Positions 43,072 to 52,657 of a stretch of DNA of 64,000 bases are shown here, one piece after another. This stretch comes from Roseibium sp. Sym1. GTDB lineage: Bacteria; Pseudomonadota; Alphaproteobacteria; Rhizobiales; Stappiaceae. How positions within the stretch are numbered: the first letter of the stretch is position 1; each line of letters begins with the position of its first letter. The translations under genes and the position numbers were made by a program. The notes below the pieces were generated by a model that was given only the letters and a program-made list of their open reading frames with translations, searched no databases and was not told the DNA's origin. The stretch lies in assembly GCF_027359675.1 (NCBI RefSeq), contig NZ_CP114786.1:6608501-6672500 (forward strand), read 5' to 3'.

Positions 43072-45174
43072 TCACGCCACCTGGCTGACGAGGTTGACTT
43101 TCGGGACGTCACCGGCCGATGGCTCGCCGTCGGTCGGACGGATCGCCGTCGAGGCCATCAGGGCCCGGCGGATGTCCCGCACCGGCATCGGCTTGCCGAA
43201 CAGGAACCCCTGGACCTCGGCGCAGCCCTGGGACGCCAGGAAGCCCAGGTGGCCTTCCGTTTCCACGCCTTCTGCAAGCACCGGGATCTGAAGGCTTTCG
43301 CCGAGGATGATCGTCGCCCTGACAATGGCCTCGGATTGCTTGTTGCCGCCCAGATCCTTGACGAATTCCCGATCGATCTTGATCTTGTCGAACGGAAACG
43401 CCTGCAAGGTCGCGAGCGAGGAATAACCGGTACCGAAATCGTCCATGGCGATACGCACGCCGAGCTTCTTGAGCTGATGGATGATCTGGAGCGCATGGGA
43501 CGTGTCGGCAATGATCCCGGTTTCGGTGATCTCCAGTTCCAGGCGTTCCGGCCTGAGACCACTCTCCTTCAGAGCATGGGCGACAATGTCCGGGAAGTGA
43601 CTGTCGGCCAGTTGCACCGGGGCCACGTTGATGGCGACCTTGACCGGGTTCGCCCAGGACGCGGCCTCGCGGCAGGCGGTGCGGATGACCCAGGCGCCGA
43701 TGTCCTTGATCAGGCCCGTTTCCTCGGCAATCGGAATGAACTCGAACGGCGGCACCATGCCCCTGACGGGATGATGCCACCGCAACAGAACTTCCGTGCC
43801 CGTCACTTCCCGGGTCGTGACATCGTTCTGCAACTGATAGAAAAGCTCGAATTCGCCATTCTTGAGCGCATTGCGCAGATCCAGCGCGAGCGCGCTGCGG
43901 TCACGGGTTTGCTCATCCTTGTCCGCATCATAGCAAAGGGCCGCGTTGCCACCGTTGGATTTGGCCCGGTGCATGGCCCGGGCGGCCGCTTCCATCAGTT
44001 CCTGGCCCGTCGCGGCGTGATCCGGATAGGTGGCATAGCCAACGCTGCAGGCAATCCGGATATCCTCGCCCTTCCAGGACAAGGGCAGGCCCACAAGCTT
44101 TTGAACCCGCTTGCACAGGTCGAGCATGTAACCTCGGTAATAGACCGGCTTGCCGACGACGACGAATTCGTCGCCGCTGATCCGGGCGACGTATTCTTCA
44201 GGATCCAGGTTCTCCGACAGGCTCTTGGCCACTTGGCGCAGAACAGCGTCACCACCCGCGTGACCAAGCACCTCGTTGATTTCCTTGAACCGGCTGAGAT
44301 TGCAGTTCAGGACAATGACCCGGGCATTGTCCATGGCCACACTGGAAATGAACCCGTCCAGATGGCGGTCAAGTGCGGCGCGGTTCGGCAGGCCCGTGAG
44401 CGGATCGTGGTGGGCAATGTGGTTCAGGCGACTATCAGCCACCTCGGTGTTCACGTTGTCGATCGAATGGGTGATCATTGCGGACAGCATCAGAACGCTC
44501 ATGGTGAAGACCACCGAAATGCCCATCAGCTGGTTCGACACAAGGTCCTTCACGCTGCCATCCAGGCGCAGAGGCAAGATATCGAGACCACCCATGGCGA
44601 CGAAATGCAGGCTCGCGACCGCGAGAATAAAGCTAATGGCGGCGCCGTATTTGCAATAGCGGGTGACGGGCCGCGCGATCCGGCTGGTCGCGAACATGCC
44701 AAAGACGCAGGACAGCAAAACGGACGTGACCACAAAGGGCGTGGACAGCGTCACGATCCCCGACACCTGCAGCGCCTCGATGCCCATGAAATGCATCGCC
44801 GCGATCGACGCCCCGAAGACCACTCCGCCGACTTCGATCAGGTAGGAGCGCTGTGTCACCGAGCTGATCAGAAATCCGGCTGTCGTTCCCGCAACGGCCA
44901 CAAGGAGAGAGAAAGCAGTCAGTTCCAGATCGTAGCCGAGAATCAACGGGCTCTTGTAGGCGATCATCGAGACGAAATGCGTGCTCCAAATCGTTCCGCC
45001 CGCGATCAGGCCCGACAGCAACAGCCACATGTACTTGAGATTGCCCTGCGTGCGCCGGACCCTTGCGTAAAGGCGCATGGTCAATACCGAGCCGACCGTC
45101 AGGATTATCACCGCCAGGGCAAGAAACAGCGGATCATGCTCAAAGGCTATGCACGACAGGACAGTTAGCATCAT
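43072..45174 (-). CDS. MHYT-GGDEF-EAL membrane protein, cyclic-di-GMP turnover
   Basis: A 700-residue protein. Residues about 10-240 form a seven-helix MHYT sensor with its paired His/Met motifs (STHFVSMIAY, AAMHFMGIEA, SLHFVAMGG), thought to bind a metal and sense O2, CO or NO. Next a GGDEF domain (about 255-415) with active site SGDEF and no RxxD inhibitory site in the usual position, then an EAL domain (about 440-680) reading EVLLRW at the EAL position but keeping DDFGTGYSSL and KIDREFV. Both activities are possible; net direction is unclear. The 294-base region upstream is AT-rich, with no other gene. Confidence 0.9.
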   Translation of the reverse strand: MMLTVLSCIAFEHDPLFLALAVIILTVGSVLTMRLYARVRRTQGNLKYMWLLLSGLIAGGTIWSTHFVSMIAYKSPLILGYDLELTAFSLLVAVAGTTAGFLISSVTQRSYLIEVGGVVFGASIAAMHFMGIEALQVSGIVTLSTPFVVTSVLLSCVFGMFATSRIARPVTRYCKYGAAISFILAVASLHFVAMGGLDILPLRLDGSVKDLVSNQLMGISVVFTMSVLMLSAMITHSIDNVNTEVADSRLNHIAHHDPLTGLPNRAALDRHLDGFISSVAMDNARVIVLNCNLSRFKEINEVLGHAGGDAVLRQVAKSLSENLDPEEYVARISGDEFVVVGKPVYYRGYMLDLCKRVQKLVGLPLSWKGEDIRIACSVGYATYPDHAATGQELMEAAARAMHRAKSNGGNAALCYDADKDEQTRDRSALALDLRNALKNGEFELFYQLQNDVTTREVTGTEVLLRWHHPVRGMVPPFEFIPIAEETGLIKDIGAWVIRTACREAASWANPVKVAINVAPVQLADSHFPDIVAHALKESGLRPERLELEITETGIIADTSHALQIIHQLKKLGVRIAMDDFGTGYSSLATLQAFPFDKIKIDREFVKDLGGNKQSEAIVRATIILGESLQIPVLAEGVETEGHLGFLASQGCAEVQGFLFGKPMPVRDIRRALMASTAIRPTDGEPSAGDVPKVNLVSQVA

Positions 45175-45407
45175 CTACTCCACGAAGATGCAATCTACCG
45201 TCTTTTGCCTCGGGAGTCGTAAAAACACGTATCTTGAATCACTTATGGATAACGCGTGGTAAATACGATCAAGATATTGAATTAATTTAATAAAATACTT
45301 TTTCACATATGCAAAAGACCCGTTGAAGGTCTGTCTCAATTTTCACCCGTTTACCATTCCCTTCAAACGGTGACCGAAGACAAAAACACGCGCCCGGGAC
45401 GCGTTCC

Positions 45408-45452
45408 AAAAAGCAACGAGGCGCCCGCGATCCTGCGCGGACACCTCGTTGC
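45408..45452 (-). terminator. Intrinsic terminator of glcB
   Basis: Read on the minus strand, GCAACGAGG...CCTCGTTGC closes a long stem (inner TCCGCG/CGCGGG pairing) followed by TTTTT, starting 16 bases after the glcB stop. Confidence 0.9.
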
Positions 45453-45468
45453 CTGGCTGATCTTTTCG

Positions 45469-47631
45469 TCAGGCGGCCGTCTTGGCCTTGAACTCGATAC
45501 GCCGGCGGTGCAGCACCGGTTCGGTGTAGCCGTTGGGCTGCTTCGTGCCTTCGAAAACAAGCTCGCATGCGGCCTGGAAGGCAACGGAACCTTCAAAATC
45601 CTCCGCCATCGGCCGGTAGAGCGGATCGCCCGCATTCTGCCCGTCCACCACAGCGGCCATGCGCTTCATCGTCTCCAGAACCTGGTCCCTGGACGCCACG
45701 CCATGATGCAGCCAGTTGGCAATGTGCTGGGAGGAAATCCGCAGCGTGGCCCGGTCCTCCATCAGCCCGACATCGTTGATGTCCGGCACCTTGGAACAGC
45801 CGATGCCCTGCTCGACCCACCGCACAACGTATCCCAGAATGCCCTGGGCGTTGTTGTCGAGTTCCGCCTGGATGTCTTCCGGCGCCCAGTTGGGCCTCGC
45901 GGCGACAGGAATGGAGAGAATGTCCTCGAGCTTGGCGGCCTCGCGGGCCTTCAGTTCCGCCTGACGGCCCGCAACACTCACCTTGTGATAGTGCAGCGCA
46001 TGCAGGGTGGCGGCGGTCGGAGACGGCACCCAGGCCGTGTTGGCGCCAGACATCGGATGACCGATCTTCTGCTCCAGCATGGCGTTCATCAGGTCCGGCA
46101 TCGCCCACATGCCCTTGCCGATCTGCGCATGGCCCGGCAGGCCGCAGGCAAGGCCGACATCGACATTGTTGTTCTCGTAGGCACCGATCCAGGTGGCGGC
46201 CTTCATGTCGCCCTTGCGGATCATCGGACCGGCTTCCATCGAGGTGTGCATCTCGTCGCCGGTGCGGTCGAGGAAGCCGGTATTGATGAAGAACACCCGG
46301 TCCTTTGCCTGGCGGATACATTCCTTGAGGTTCACCGTGGTCCGGCGTTCCTCATCCATGATGCCCATCTTGAGCGTGTTGCGCGCCATGCCGAGCGCGT
46401 CCTCGACCCTGTTGAAGATCTCGCAGGCAAAGGCAACCTCTTCGGGGCCGTGCATCTTCGGCTTGACGATATAGACCGAGCCGGCGCGGCTGTTGAGTTC
46501 GCGGCCGTTGGGGCCGATGTCGTGCAGCGCGATCATGGCGGTAATCATGCCGTCCAGAAGTCCCTCGGGCACCTCGTTGCCGTCCCTGTCGAGCACCGCA
46601 TCGATGGTCATCAGGTGACCGACATTGCGCACCAGCAGCAGCGAGCGGCCATGCAGGCTCAGGGCGCTGCCATCGGGAGCGGTGTATTGCCTGTCGGCAT
46701 TCATGCGCCGGGTGACGGTCTCGCCGCCTTTTTCGAAGGTTTCTTCCAGATCGCCCTTCATCAGGCCGAGCCAGTTGGAATAGACGACGACCTTGTCTTC
46801 CGCGTCGACGGCGGCAACGCTGTCCTCGCAATCCATGATGGTGGACATGGCCGATTCCAGAATGACATCAGCGATATGGGCCTTGTCGGTCTTGCCGATC
46901 GGATGCTGACCATCGATGTCGATTTCCAGATGCAGGCCGTTCCTGACCAGAAGCACCTTGTAGGGTGCGGCCGTGTCGCCGGAGTAACCCGCGAACTGCG
47001 CCGGATCCTTCAGCGCGGTGGAACCGCCCTCCGTCGCAATGACCAGCTGCTCGTCCTGGATGGCAAAGCCGGTGACATCGGTCCAGCTGCCGTCGGCAAG
47101 CGGCGCGGCGTCGTCGAGGATCCCGCGGGCAAAGGCGATGACCTGCGCACCACGTGCCGGGTCAAAGCCCCTGCCTTCTGGTTTCGAGCCCATGGCATCG
47201 GTGCCGTAAAGGGCGTCGTAGAGCGAGCCCCAGCGCGCGTTGGCGGCATTGAGGGCGTAACGCGCATTCATCACCGGAACGACAAGCTGCGGCCCGGCCA
47301 CGCTGCCGATTTCCGGATCGACGTTCGCGGTGCCGACTTCGAAATCCGGTCCTTCCGGAACGAGGTAGCCGATTTCCTGAAGGAAGCTCTTGTAGCCCTC
47401 CATCTCCGGCGTTCCCGGATGGGCCTTGTGCCAGGTGTCGATCTTTTCCTGGAGCTGATCGCGCTTTACCAGCAGCGCGCGGTTCTTCGGGCCAAGATCG
47501 TGCACGAGATCCGACAGGCTCTTCCAGAAATGGTCCCGATCGACGCCGGTGTCCGGCAATGCCTTGTCGTTGACGAAATCAAAAAGATCCTTGGCAACTT
47601 GCAATCCGTACGCGTCGATCCGGCCTGTCAT
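45469..47631 (-). CDS. glcB: Malate synthase G
   Basis: A 720-residue single-chain malate synthase, the usual length of the G type (about 723). It condenses glyoxylate with acetyl-CoA to malate, closing the glyoxylate shunt and allowing growth on acetate, fatty acids or glycolate. Recognised by long collinear stretches such as '[20 protein letters not shown]', [13 protein letters not shown], '[18 protein letters not shown]', and [20 protein letters not shown]. Isocitrate lyase is not in the window. Confidence 0.96.
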   Translation of the reverse strand: MTGRIDAYGLQVAKDLFDFVNDKALPDTGVDRDHFWKSLSDLVHDLGPKNRALLVKRDQLQEKIDTWHKAHPGTPEMEGYKSFLQEIGYLVPEGPDFEVGTANVDPEIGSVAGPQLVVPVMNARYALNAANARWGSLYDALYGTDAMGSKPEGRGFDPARGAQVIAFARGILDDAAPLADGSWTDVTGFAIQDEQLVIATEGGSTALKDPAQFAGYSGDTAAPYKVLLVRNGLHLEIDIDGQHPIGKTDKAHIADVILESAMSTIMDCEDSVAAVDAEDKVVVYSNWLGLMKGDLEETFEKGGETVTRRMNADRQYTAPDGSALSLHGRSLLLVRNVGHLMTIDAVLDRDGNEVPEGLLDGMITAMIALHDIGPNGRELNSRAGSVYIVKPKMHGPEEVAFACEIFNRVEDALGMARNTLKMGIMDEERRTTVNLKECIRQAKDRVFFINTGFLDRTGDEMHTSMEAGPMIRKGDMKAATWIGAYENNNVDVGLACGLPGHAQIGKGMWAMPDLMNAMLEQKIGHPMSGANTAWVPSPTAATLHALHYHKVSVAGRQAELKAREAAKLEDILSIPVAARPNWAPEDIQAELDNNAQGILGYVVRWVEQGIGCSKVPDINDVGLMEDRATLRISSQHIANWLHHGVASRDQVLETMKRMAAVVDGQNAGDPLYRPMAEDFEGSVAFQAACELVFEGTKQPNGYTEPVLHRRRIEFKAKTAA

Positions 47632-47881
47632 GGGTCAGCTCCTGTCTCAAACTCTCACATCAAGATATTGGTTGGTGTTTTGGGGTCAAAGGCAGCAATC
47701 GTCAATCTCCGGCTGCCACTCATGACTTTTTCCAATTTCGAAAAGATCAAAATCATTATCTCCAACAGTATATGCCGGTATACAAAAAGAATGGCCTTTC
47801 AGAGAGGCGCCTCTTCCGCTACCGATGCGTCTCCGCAGCGGCGGGACTCAATTCTCCTCGCACCATATCCCACAGGACCTC

Positions 47882-48796
47882 ATGATTGCGCTGGCAAAAC
47901 GACTAGGCGACCTGACCTATGGCAATGCCATCTTGATGCTGGCCTTGACGACCCTGTTCTGGGGCGGCAACACCGTGGCTGGCCGCCTCGCGGTGGGCGA
48001 GGTTTCGCCAATGGTCGTCGTGTTCCTGCGCTGGGTGATCGTGGCCGTGATCATGCTGCCCTTACAGGGGCGGCAGATCCGCCGCGAGTGGCCACAGATG
48101 CGGCCTTATTTCCCCTATATGCTGCTGATGGCGATCTTCGGGTTTGTCGGCTTCAATTCGCTGTTCTACATCGCCGCCACCAAGACGACCGCCGTCAATC
48201 TCGGTATCATCCAGGGGTCCATGCCGATCCTCGTTCTGATCGGGTCCGTGATCGCCTTCGGCGCGAAGGTGCGCCTCCTGCAGGTGCTCGGCATCCTGCT
48301 GACCCTGACCGGCGTCACGCTGATCGCCGCCCAGGGCAAGCTGGAGGTGCTGATGGCGCTTGCCGTCAATCCGGGTGACGGTGTCATGCTGGTCGCCTGC
48401 GTGCTCTATTCCGGCTACACACTGGCTCTGAGGAACCGGCCGCGTGTGTCGCCGCTGGCCTTCTTCGCCATTTTGTCGGGGATCGCCGCCCTGACCTCAG
48501 TCCCGGGCCTGGTCTATGAAATATCCACCGGCACCGCCCAGTGGCCAACCCTTAAGGGCTGGCTCGTTGTCCTCTACATTGCCTTCTTCCCGTCCCTGCT
48601 GTCGCAGATCACCTTCATGCGCGGTGTCGAGCTGATCGGTCCGGCCCGGGCCGGTGTCTTCATCAATCTCGTGCCGATCTTTGCTGCCATCCTGGCTGTC
48701 TCGATCCTCGGCGAGGCCTTCGAATGGCATCACGGGACGGCGCTTGCGCTTGTGCTGGGCGGCATCTGGCTTTCCGAACGCAAGGCGGCAGGCTGA
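47882..48796 (+). CDS. EamA/DMT-family exporter
   Basis: A 304-residue membrane protein with ten helices in two EamA repeats (GNAILMLALTTLFWGGNTVA opening and VMLVACVLYSGYTLALRNR in the second half). The ATG at 47882 is chosen for its AGGACC site and the family's usual N-terminus. DMT proteins export amino acids, nucleosides or other metabolites; the cargo is unknown. Divergent from glcB across 250 AT-rich bases. Confidence 0.9.
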   Translation: MIALAKRLGDLTYGNAILMLALTTLFWGGNTVAGRLAVGEVSPMVVVFLRWVIVAVIMLPLQGRQIRREWPQMRPYFPYMLLMAIFGFVGFNSLFYIAATKTTAVNLGIIQGSMPILVLIGSVIAFGAKVRLLQVLGILLTLTGVTLIAAQGKLEVLMALAVNPGDGVMLVACVLYSGYTLALRNRPRVSPLAFFAILSGIAALTSVPGLVYEISTGTAQWPTLKGWLVVLYIAFFPSLLSQITFMRGVELIGPARAGVFINLVPIFAAILAVSILGEAFEWHHGTALALVLGGIWLSERKAAG

Positions 48797-48893
48797 CACC
48801 CGGGCCCGGTTCCGTTTCTCACAAACCTCATGAGACTGTGAAATAACAGTCGGCGTATTTGAAATTGCCGCAATCGCGGTGCACCATGCCACG

Positions 48894-51821
48894 ATGGAAA
48901 CACCTTTGATAACAGGCGCTTTTGCGCTGCTGCTGATCACGATTTCCCTGCTGCAGCCGCTCGCGCGCCGGCTCGGACTGGCACCCAGCGTCCTGTTGGC
49001 CACCGTCGGCACGCTGATCGGCATCCTGGCGATCTACCTGCGCTACACGGCCGAGACCGATTCCTTCAATGCCATAGCGGATGTCTTCATCAATCCTCCG
49101 CTGGATTCGGAGATGATCCTCTACATCTTCCTGCCGATCCTCCTGTTCCAGACCGCCCTGACCCTGGACGTCCGCAGGATCATGGAAGACATCGCGCCCA
49201 TCCTGGTGATGGCCGTCGTCGCCGTCTTCGTCGCGACCGCCTTCATCGGCTTCGGCCTCTACCCGCTGGCCCTGCTGTTCTCCCTGCCCGAAATCGGGCT
49301 GATCGCCTGCCTCCTGCTCGGGGCAATCGTGGCAACAACCGACCCGGTGGCCGTCGTGGCCATATTCCGGGATATCGGCGCTCCGGCGCGTCTCGGCCGG
49401 ATTGTCGAGGGCGAAAGCCTGTTGAACGATGCCGCGGCCATCGTGATCTTCGTCATCCTGCTGCACATGCTGACCGGTCAGAACTCCCTGACCGTCAGCG
49501 AAGCCCTGATCGCTTTCTGCCGGTCCTTTGCCGGCGGCATCATTGTCGGTGCTCTCCTGGGACGGATCGCCGTCGGCCTGCTGCCGCTGATGCGCGATCT
49601 TCCGCTGGCGCAGGTGACACTCAGCCTGGCCCTGCCCTACGGCACCTACGTGCTCAGCGACCAGTTCGTCGATGTCTCGGCCGTGGTCGCGGTAGTTTGC
49701 GCCGGCACGGTGTTCAATTTTTACGGACTTGCCCGGATACAGCCCTCGAGCTGGCAGTTCCTGCATGCGGTCTGGGAGCAGATTTCGTTCTGGGCCGCCT
49801 CGCTGATCTTCCTGCTGTCGGCGATCCTGATCCCGCGCTTCGTGGAAGGTTTCACACCGCTCGACATTTTGCTGTTGCTGATCGTGATCATTGCCGCCCT
49901 GGCCGCCAGAGGCGTCGTGATTTTTGGCGTGTTGCCGTTCCTGAGCGTGTTCAGGATGGGCCAGTCGGTCAACACCAAGTTCAAGACCGTGATCCTGTGG
50001 GGCGGCATGCGCGGCGCCGTCACCCTAACGCTTGCCCTGTCCGTGTCCGAACACCCGTTGCTGTCCACGGAGGTTTCGGGTTTCGTGACCAAGCTGGCCA
50101 CGGGCTTTGTCCTGTTCACGCTCCTGGTCTATGGCACCAGCCTGAAACCGCTGATCCGCCTGCTCGGCCTCGACCGGCTCAATGCCCGCGACGAGGCACT
50201 GCGGACGCAGTTTCTGGCACTCGCCCTGTCGGACGTCCGCCACGAACTCGAAACGGCGGCCAGCAACTATCACATTGGCCCTGTCGTCACCGGTGCGGTC
50301 CTGAAGGACTACGAGGTCCGGGCCGCGGCAGCCGCGCAGACCAGCAAGCTGGAGGAGCTGAAGGATTGGGACCGTGTGCGCATGGGCCTGATCGCCCTCG
50401 CCGATCGCGAACAGCAGCTGGTTCTCGAGCATTTTCACGAGAAGACCCTCTCGGGCCGGTCGGTTTCACGTTTTCTGACGCTGACCGGCAGGACCGGTGA
50501 CCTCGCCCGTAGCGACGGCCGGTCCGGCTACAACAAGGCCACGCGCCAGCCACTCAAGTTCGGCCTCGGTTTTCGCCTGGCCCAGACCCTGCAGCGACGC
50601 CTGCGCATTGCCCGCCCCCTTGCGATCCGGCTGGCCGACCGCTTCGAATTCCTGCTGGTCTACAGGATCCTCGCCGACGAATTGATCGTCTTCAACAACC
50701 GGCGGATCAGGCCTCTCCTGGGCGACCGCGTTGCCGACATTCTCCAGGACACGCTGACGATCAGGCAAGACGAGACCCTGGCGGCCATCGACGCGTTGCG
50801 CCTGCAATATCCCGATTATGCCGACGCGCTCGAGGGCCAGTTCCTGCGCAAGGCCGGCGTTCGCCTCGAGGAAACAGCGTATGACGAGGCCAAGGAGCAG
50901 ATGCTGATCGGCACGGAACTGCATCGCGACCTCCTGCGCGATGTCGAGCGCGCACGGCGTGAATGCCACACCAGGCCGAAACTGGATCTCGGCCTCAAGA
51001 CCCGTGAGCTGGTCAGCGCGCACCCCCTGTTCGCAGACCTGCCGAAGAAGCAGCAAAAGGCAATCCGCCGCATGATGCGACCGCAATTCGCGACACCGGG
51101 CGAGACACTGATCCGCAAGGGCGACAGGGGCGACGCGGCCTATTTCATCGCGTCCGGTGCCGTGGAGGTGCGGACGCCGACCCACAACGTTCGTCTCGGA
51201 CGTGGCGATGTTTTCGGCGAGATCGCCCTGATGACCGGAGGCCGGCGCAGCGCAGACGTGGTCGCGCTCGGCTATTGCCAGTTGCTGAGCCTCCGGGCGC
51301 AGGACTTCAAGGCCTTGATGAGCGAACACGAAGACCTGCGCCAGCACGTGGTCTCGCTTGCGAAAAAACGACAGCTGATGAATACGGACGACCAGGAGGC
51401 GGATATCGAGGATCCGGTGGTTCCCGTGTTTGTAGACGCTGCGATCACGTCCCGGGACGGCGATACCGCGATCGACGACGGGGAACAGGTGTCCGAGATC
51501 AGCTCTGCGGAAACGGCGGCAGCCGAAGACGCCGAGTTGGACGAAACGGAAACCGTGCCTGAAGACGACAGGACGGTCACGCAGGAAGATGCAAATTCAG
51601 AGGAAGCTGCGCCAAAGGAACAATCCTCGGAGGAAGCCCGGCCAGTCGATGGTACACACGAGGAGCCTGGCGAGGCGAGACGAGAGCTTTCGGAAGAGAA
51701 GACCGGGCCAGATGCCGAGAAGCCCACTGAAACCAAGTCGGCACCGACCGGTGAAGACGCCACTCGGGACGCGGCTGAAACCCGGAACAAGGACCTGAAG
51801 AAGGAAGCGGAAACGGCGTGA
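48894..51821 (+). CDS. CPA1-type Na+/H+ antiporter with cyclic-nucleotide-binding domain and acidic tail
   Basis: A 975-residue protein. Residues about 5-410 are a CPA1/NhaP antiporter with 12 or so helices and the conserved TTDPVAVVAIFRDIGAP and EGESLLNDAAAIVIF segments. A helical cytoplasmic region follows (410-700), then a CNB domain (about 700-815) with 'FGEIALMTGGRRSADVVALG', the phosphate-binding signature including its arginine. The last 140 residues are mostly Glu, Asp, Lys, Thr and Ala, almost surely disordered. A GTG at 48879 is an alternative start. Activity is likely gated by cAMP or a related nucleotide. Confidence 0.88.
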   Translation: METPLITGAFALLLITISLLQPLARRLGLAPSVLLATVGTLIGILAIYLRYTAETDSFNAIADVFINPPLDSEMILYIFLPILLFQTALTLDVRRIMEDIAPILVMAVVAVFVATAFIGFGLYPLALLFSLPEIGLIACLLLGAIVATTDPVAVVAIFRDIGAPARLGRIVEGESLLNDAAAIVIFVILLHMLTGQNSLTVSEALIAFCRSFAGGIIVGALLGRIAVGLLPLMRDLPLAQVTLSLALPYGTYVLSDQFVDVSAVVAVVCAGTVFNFYGLARIQPSSWQFLHAVWEQISFWAASLIFLLSAILIPRFVEGFTPLDILLLLIVIIAALAARGVVIFGVLPFLSVFRMGQSVNTKFKTVILWGGMRGAVTLTLALSVSEHPLLSTEVSGFVTKLATGFVLFTLLVYGTSLKPLIRLLGLDRLNARDEALRTQFLALALSDVRHELETAASNYHIGPVVTGAVLKDYEVRAAAAAQTSKLEELKDWDRVRMGLIALADREQQLVLEHFHEKTLSGRSVSRFLTLTGRTGDLARSDGRSGYNKATRQPLKFGLGFRLAQTLQRRLRIARPLAIRLADRFEFLLVYRILADELIVFNNRRIRPLLGDRVADILQDTLTIRQDETLAAIDALRLQYPDYADALEGQFLRKAGVRLEETAYDEAKEQMLIGTELHRDLLRDVERARRECHTRPKLDLGLKTRELVSAHPLFADLPKKQQKAIRRMMRPQFATPGETLIRKGDRGDAAYFIASGAVEVRTPTHNVRLGRGDVFGEIALMTGGRRSADVVALGYCQLLSLRAQDFKALMSEHEDLRQHVVSLAKKRQLMNTDDQEADIEDPVVPVFVDAAITSRDGDTAIDDGEQVSEISSAETAAAEDAELDETETVPEDDRTVTQEDANSEEAAPKEQSSEEARPVDGTHEEPGEARRELSEEKTGPDAEKPTETKSAPTGEDATRDAAETRNKDLKKEAETA

Positions 51822-51847
51822 GGCCGGCAAAGCGCACATTGCCGGCC
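51822..51847 (+). terminator. Hairpin directly after the antiporter stop
   Basis: GGCCGGCAA-AGCGCACA-TTGCCGGCC, a perfect nine-base-pair stem beginning on the base after the stop codon. No T-run follows, so termination is plausible but not certain. Confidence 0.5.
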
Positions 51848-51887
51848 CAACTTTCGGAACCGGCTAAGCGCTATCATCTCACGTGGT

Positions 51888-51995
51888 GTCATCCCCTGCG
51901 GAATGTTCAGACTTGAGAGATGGTTTACGCCTGTTCGGGGACATGGTTTACACCTTTATCTAGTTCTCAGGTCTGAACACGGAAGCGGGGATGAC
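51888..51995. mobile_element. Short inverted-repeat element (MITE-like or IS-end remnant)
   Basis: Ends 51888-51920 and 51963-51995 are imperfect inverted copies (GTCATCCCC...TTCAGAC..TGAGA). Between them the motif ATGGTTTAC(G/A)C occurs twice around CTGTTCGGGGAC. There is no transposase frame. The GTCATCCC ends resemble those of the element at 56228-56333, but the interior differs. Confidence 0.55.
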
Positions 51996-52077
51996 AGTTT
52001 TGGGGAAGCGGCTTTCCAACCGAGTTGTTGGACGCGGATCGATCAAACGCCCTCACCGTCGTCCTTGCAGGGCCTGA

Positions 52078-52538
52078 CCCACTGGTGTCCGGTCAGGCAG
52101 GAGCCGCTGCGCGCAAACAGGCTTCGCCGCTTGTTCCCCTCTCCCTTTGGAGGGCAGGGCAATCGCATTTGGCAGAGCATGGCCCCCTCTCCCTGTGGGA
52201 GAGGGTTGGGGTGAGGGAACAAACGCCTGAGACCTGCAGAAAAGTCTGCCCCCTCACCCGGACCTTCGGTCCGACCTCTCCCCGTGGGAGAGGTAAATTT
52301 GGCGACTGCGGACAGGACGTTAGTCAAATGCGATTGCCCTGCCCTGGAGGGGGATGTTCGGGAACCGGACAGAGGGGGGGCGCAGCGGTTCCTCGAATTC
52401 GGAAAAGGCCCTGTATGCTGAGAGATTGCCCCCCCCCTGTCTCCTGTCGGAGACATCTCCCCCTCCAGGGGGGCGACTGGAACAAGCGGCGAAATCTGTT
52501 TGCGCGCAGCGGCTCCTGCCCGACCGGACAGCAGTGGG
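52078..52538. repeat. Composite nested palindrome, about 460 bp
   Basis: Arms 52078-52137 and 52479-52538 are inverted copies over 60 bases with about four mismatches (shared core GGCAGGAGCCGCTGCGCGCA plus AACAG). Inside, 52151-52170 (AGGGCAGGGCAATCGCATTT) is a perfect inverse of 52326-52345, and CCCTGGAGGGGGAT-like and ATCTCCCCCTCCAGGGG blocks pair again at about 52343-52471. The 836-base spacer 51822-52657 is filled by this, the dispersed repeat at 52182-52342 and the element at 51888-51995; no gene is visible in it. Confidence 0.8.
52182..52342. repeat. About 160-bp dispersed repeat, copy B (copy A at 1691-1850)
   Basis: Same orientation and collinear with 1691-1850, including the CGGACC-TTC-GGTCCG hairpin and the closing TCAAATGCGATTGCCCTGCC. 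It lies within the composite palindrome. Confidence 0.85.
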
Positions 52539-52657
52539 CCTGACCCGGCAATCCATACCGTTGCGATTCAACAGGTGACGGTATTCGCTTGGCACTGAAA
52601 CGGCATGGATGCCATGGTCGGGCCAGGGCATAACGAACAGGTGGGCGTGAATGCCCC

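Noticed and set aside
47768..47783. GTATATGCCGGTATAC imperfect palindrome between glcB and the EamA gene
   Set aside because: Two mismatches and no adjacent regulator; too weak to call an operator.
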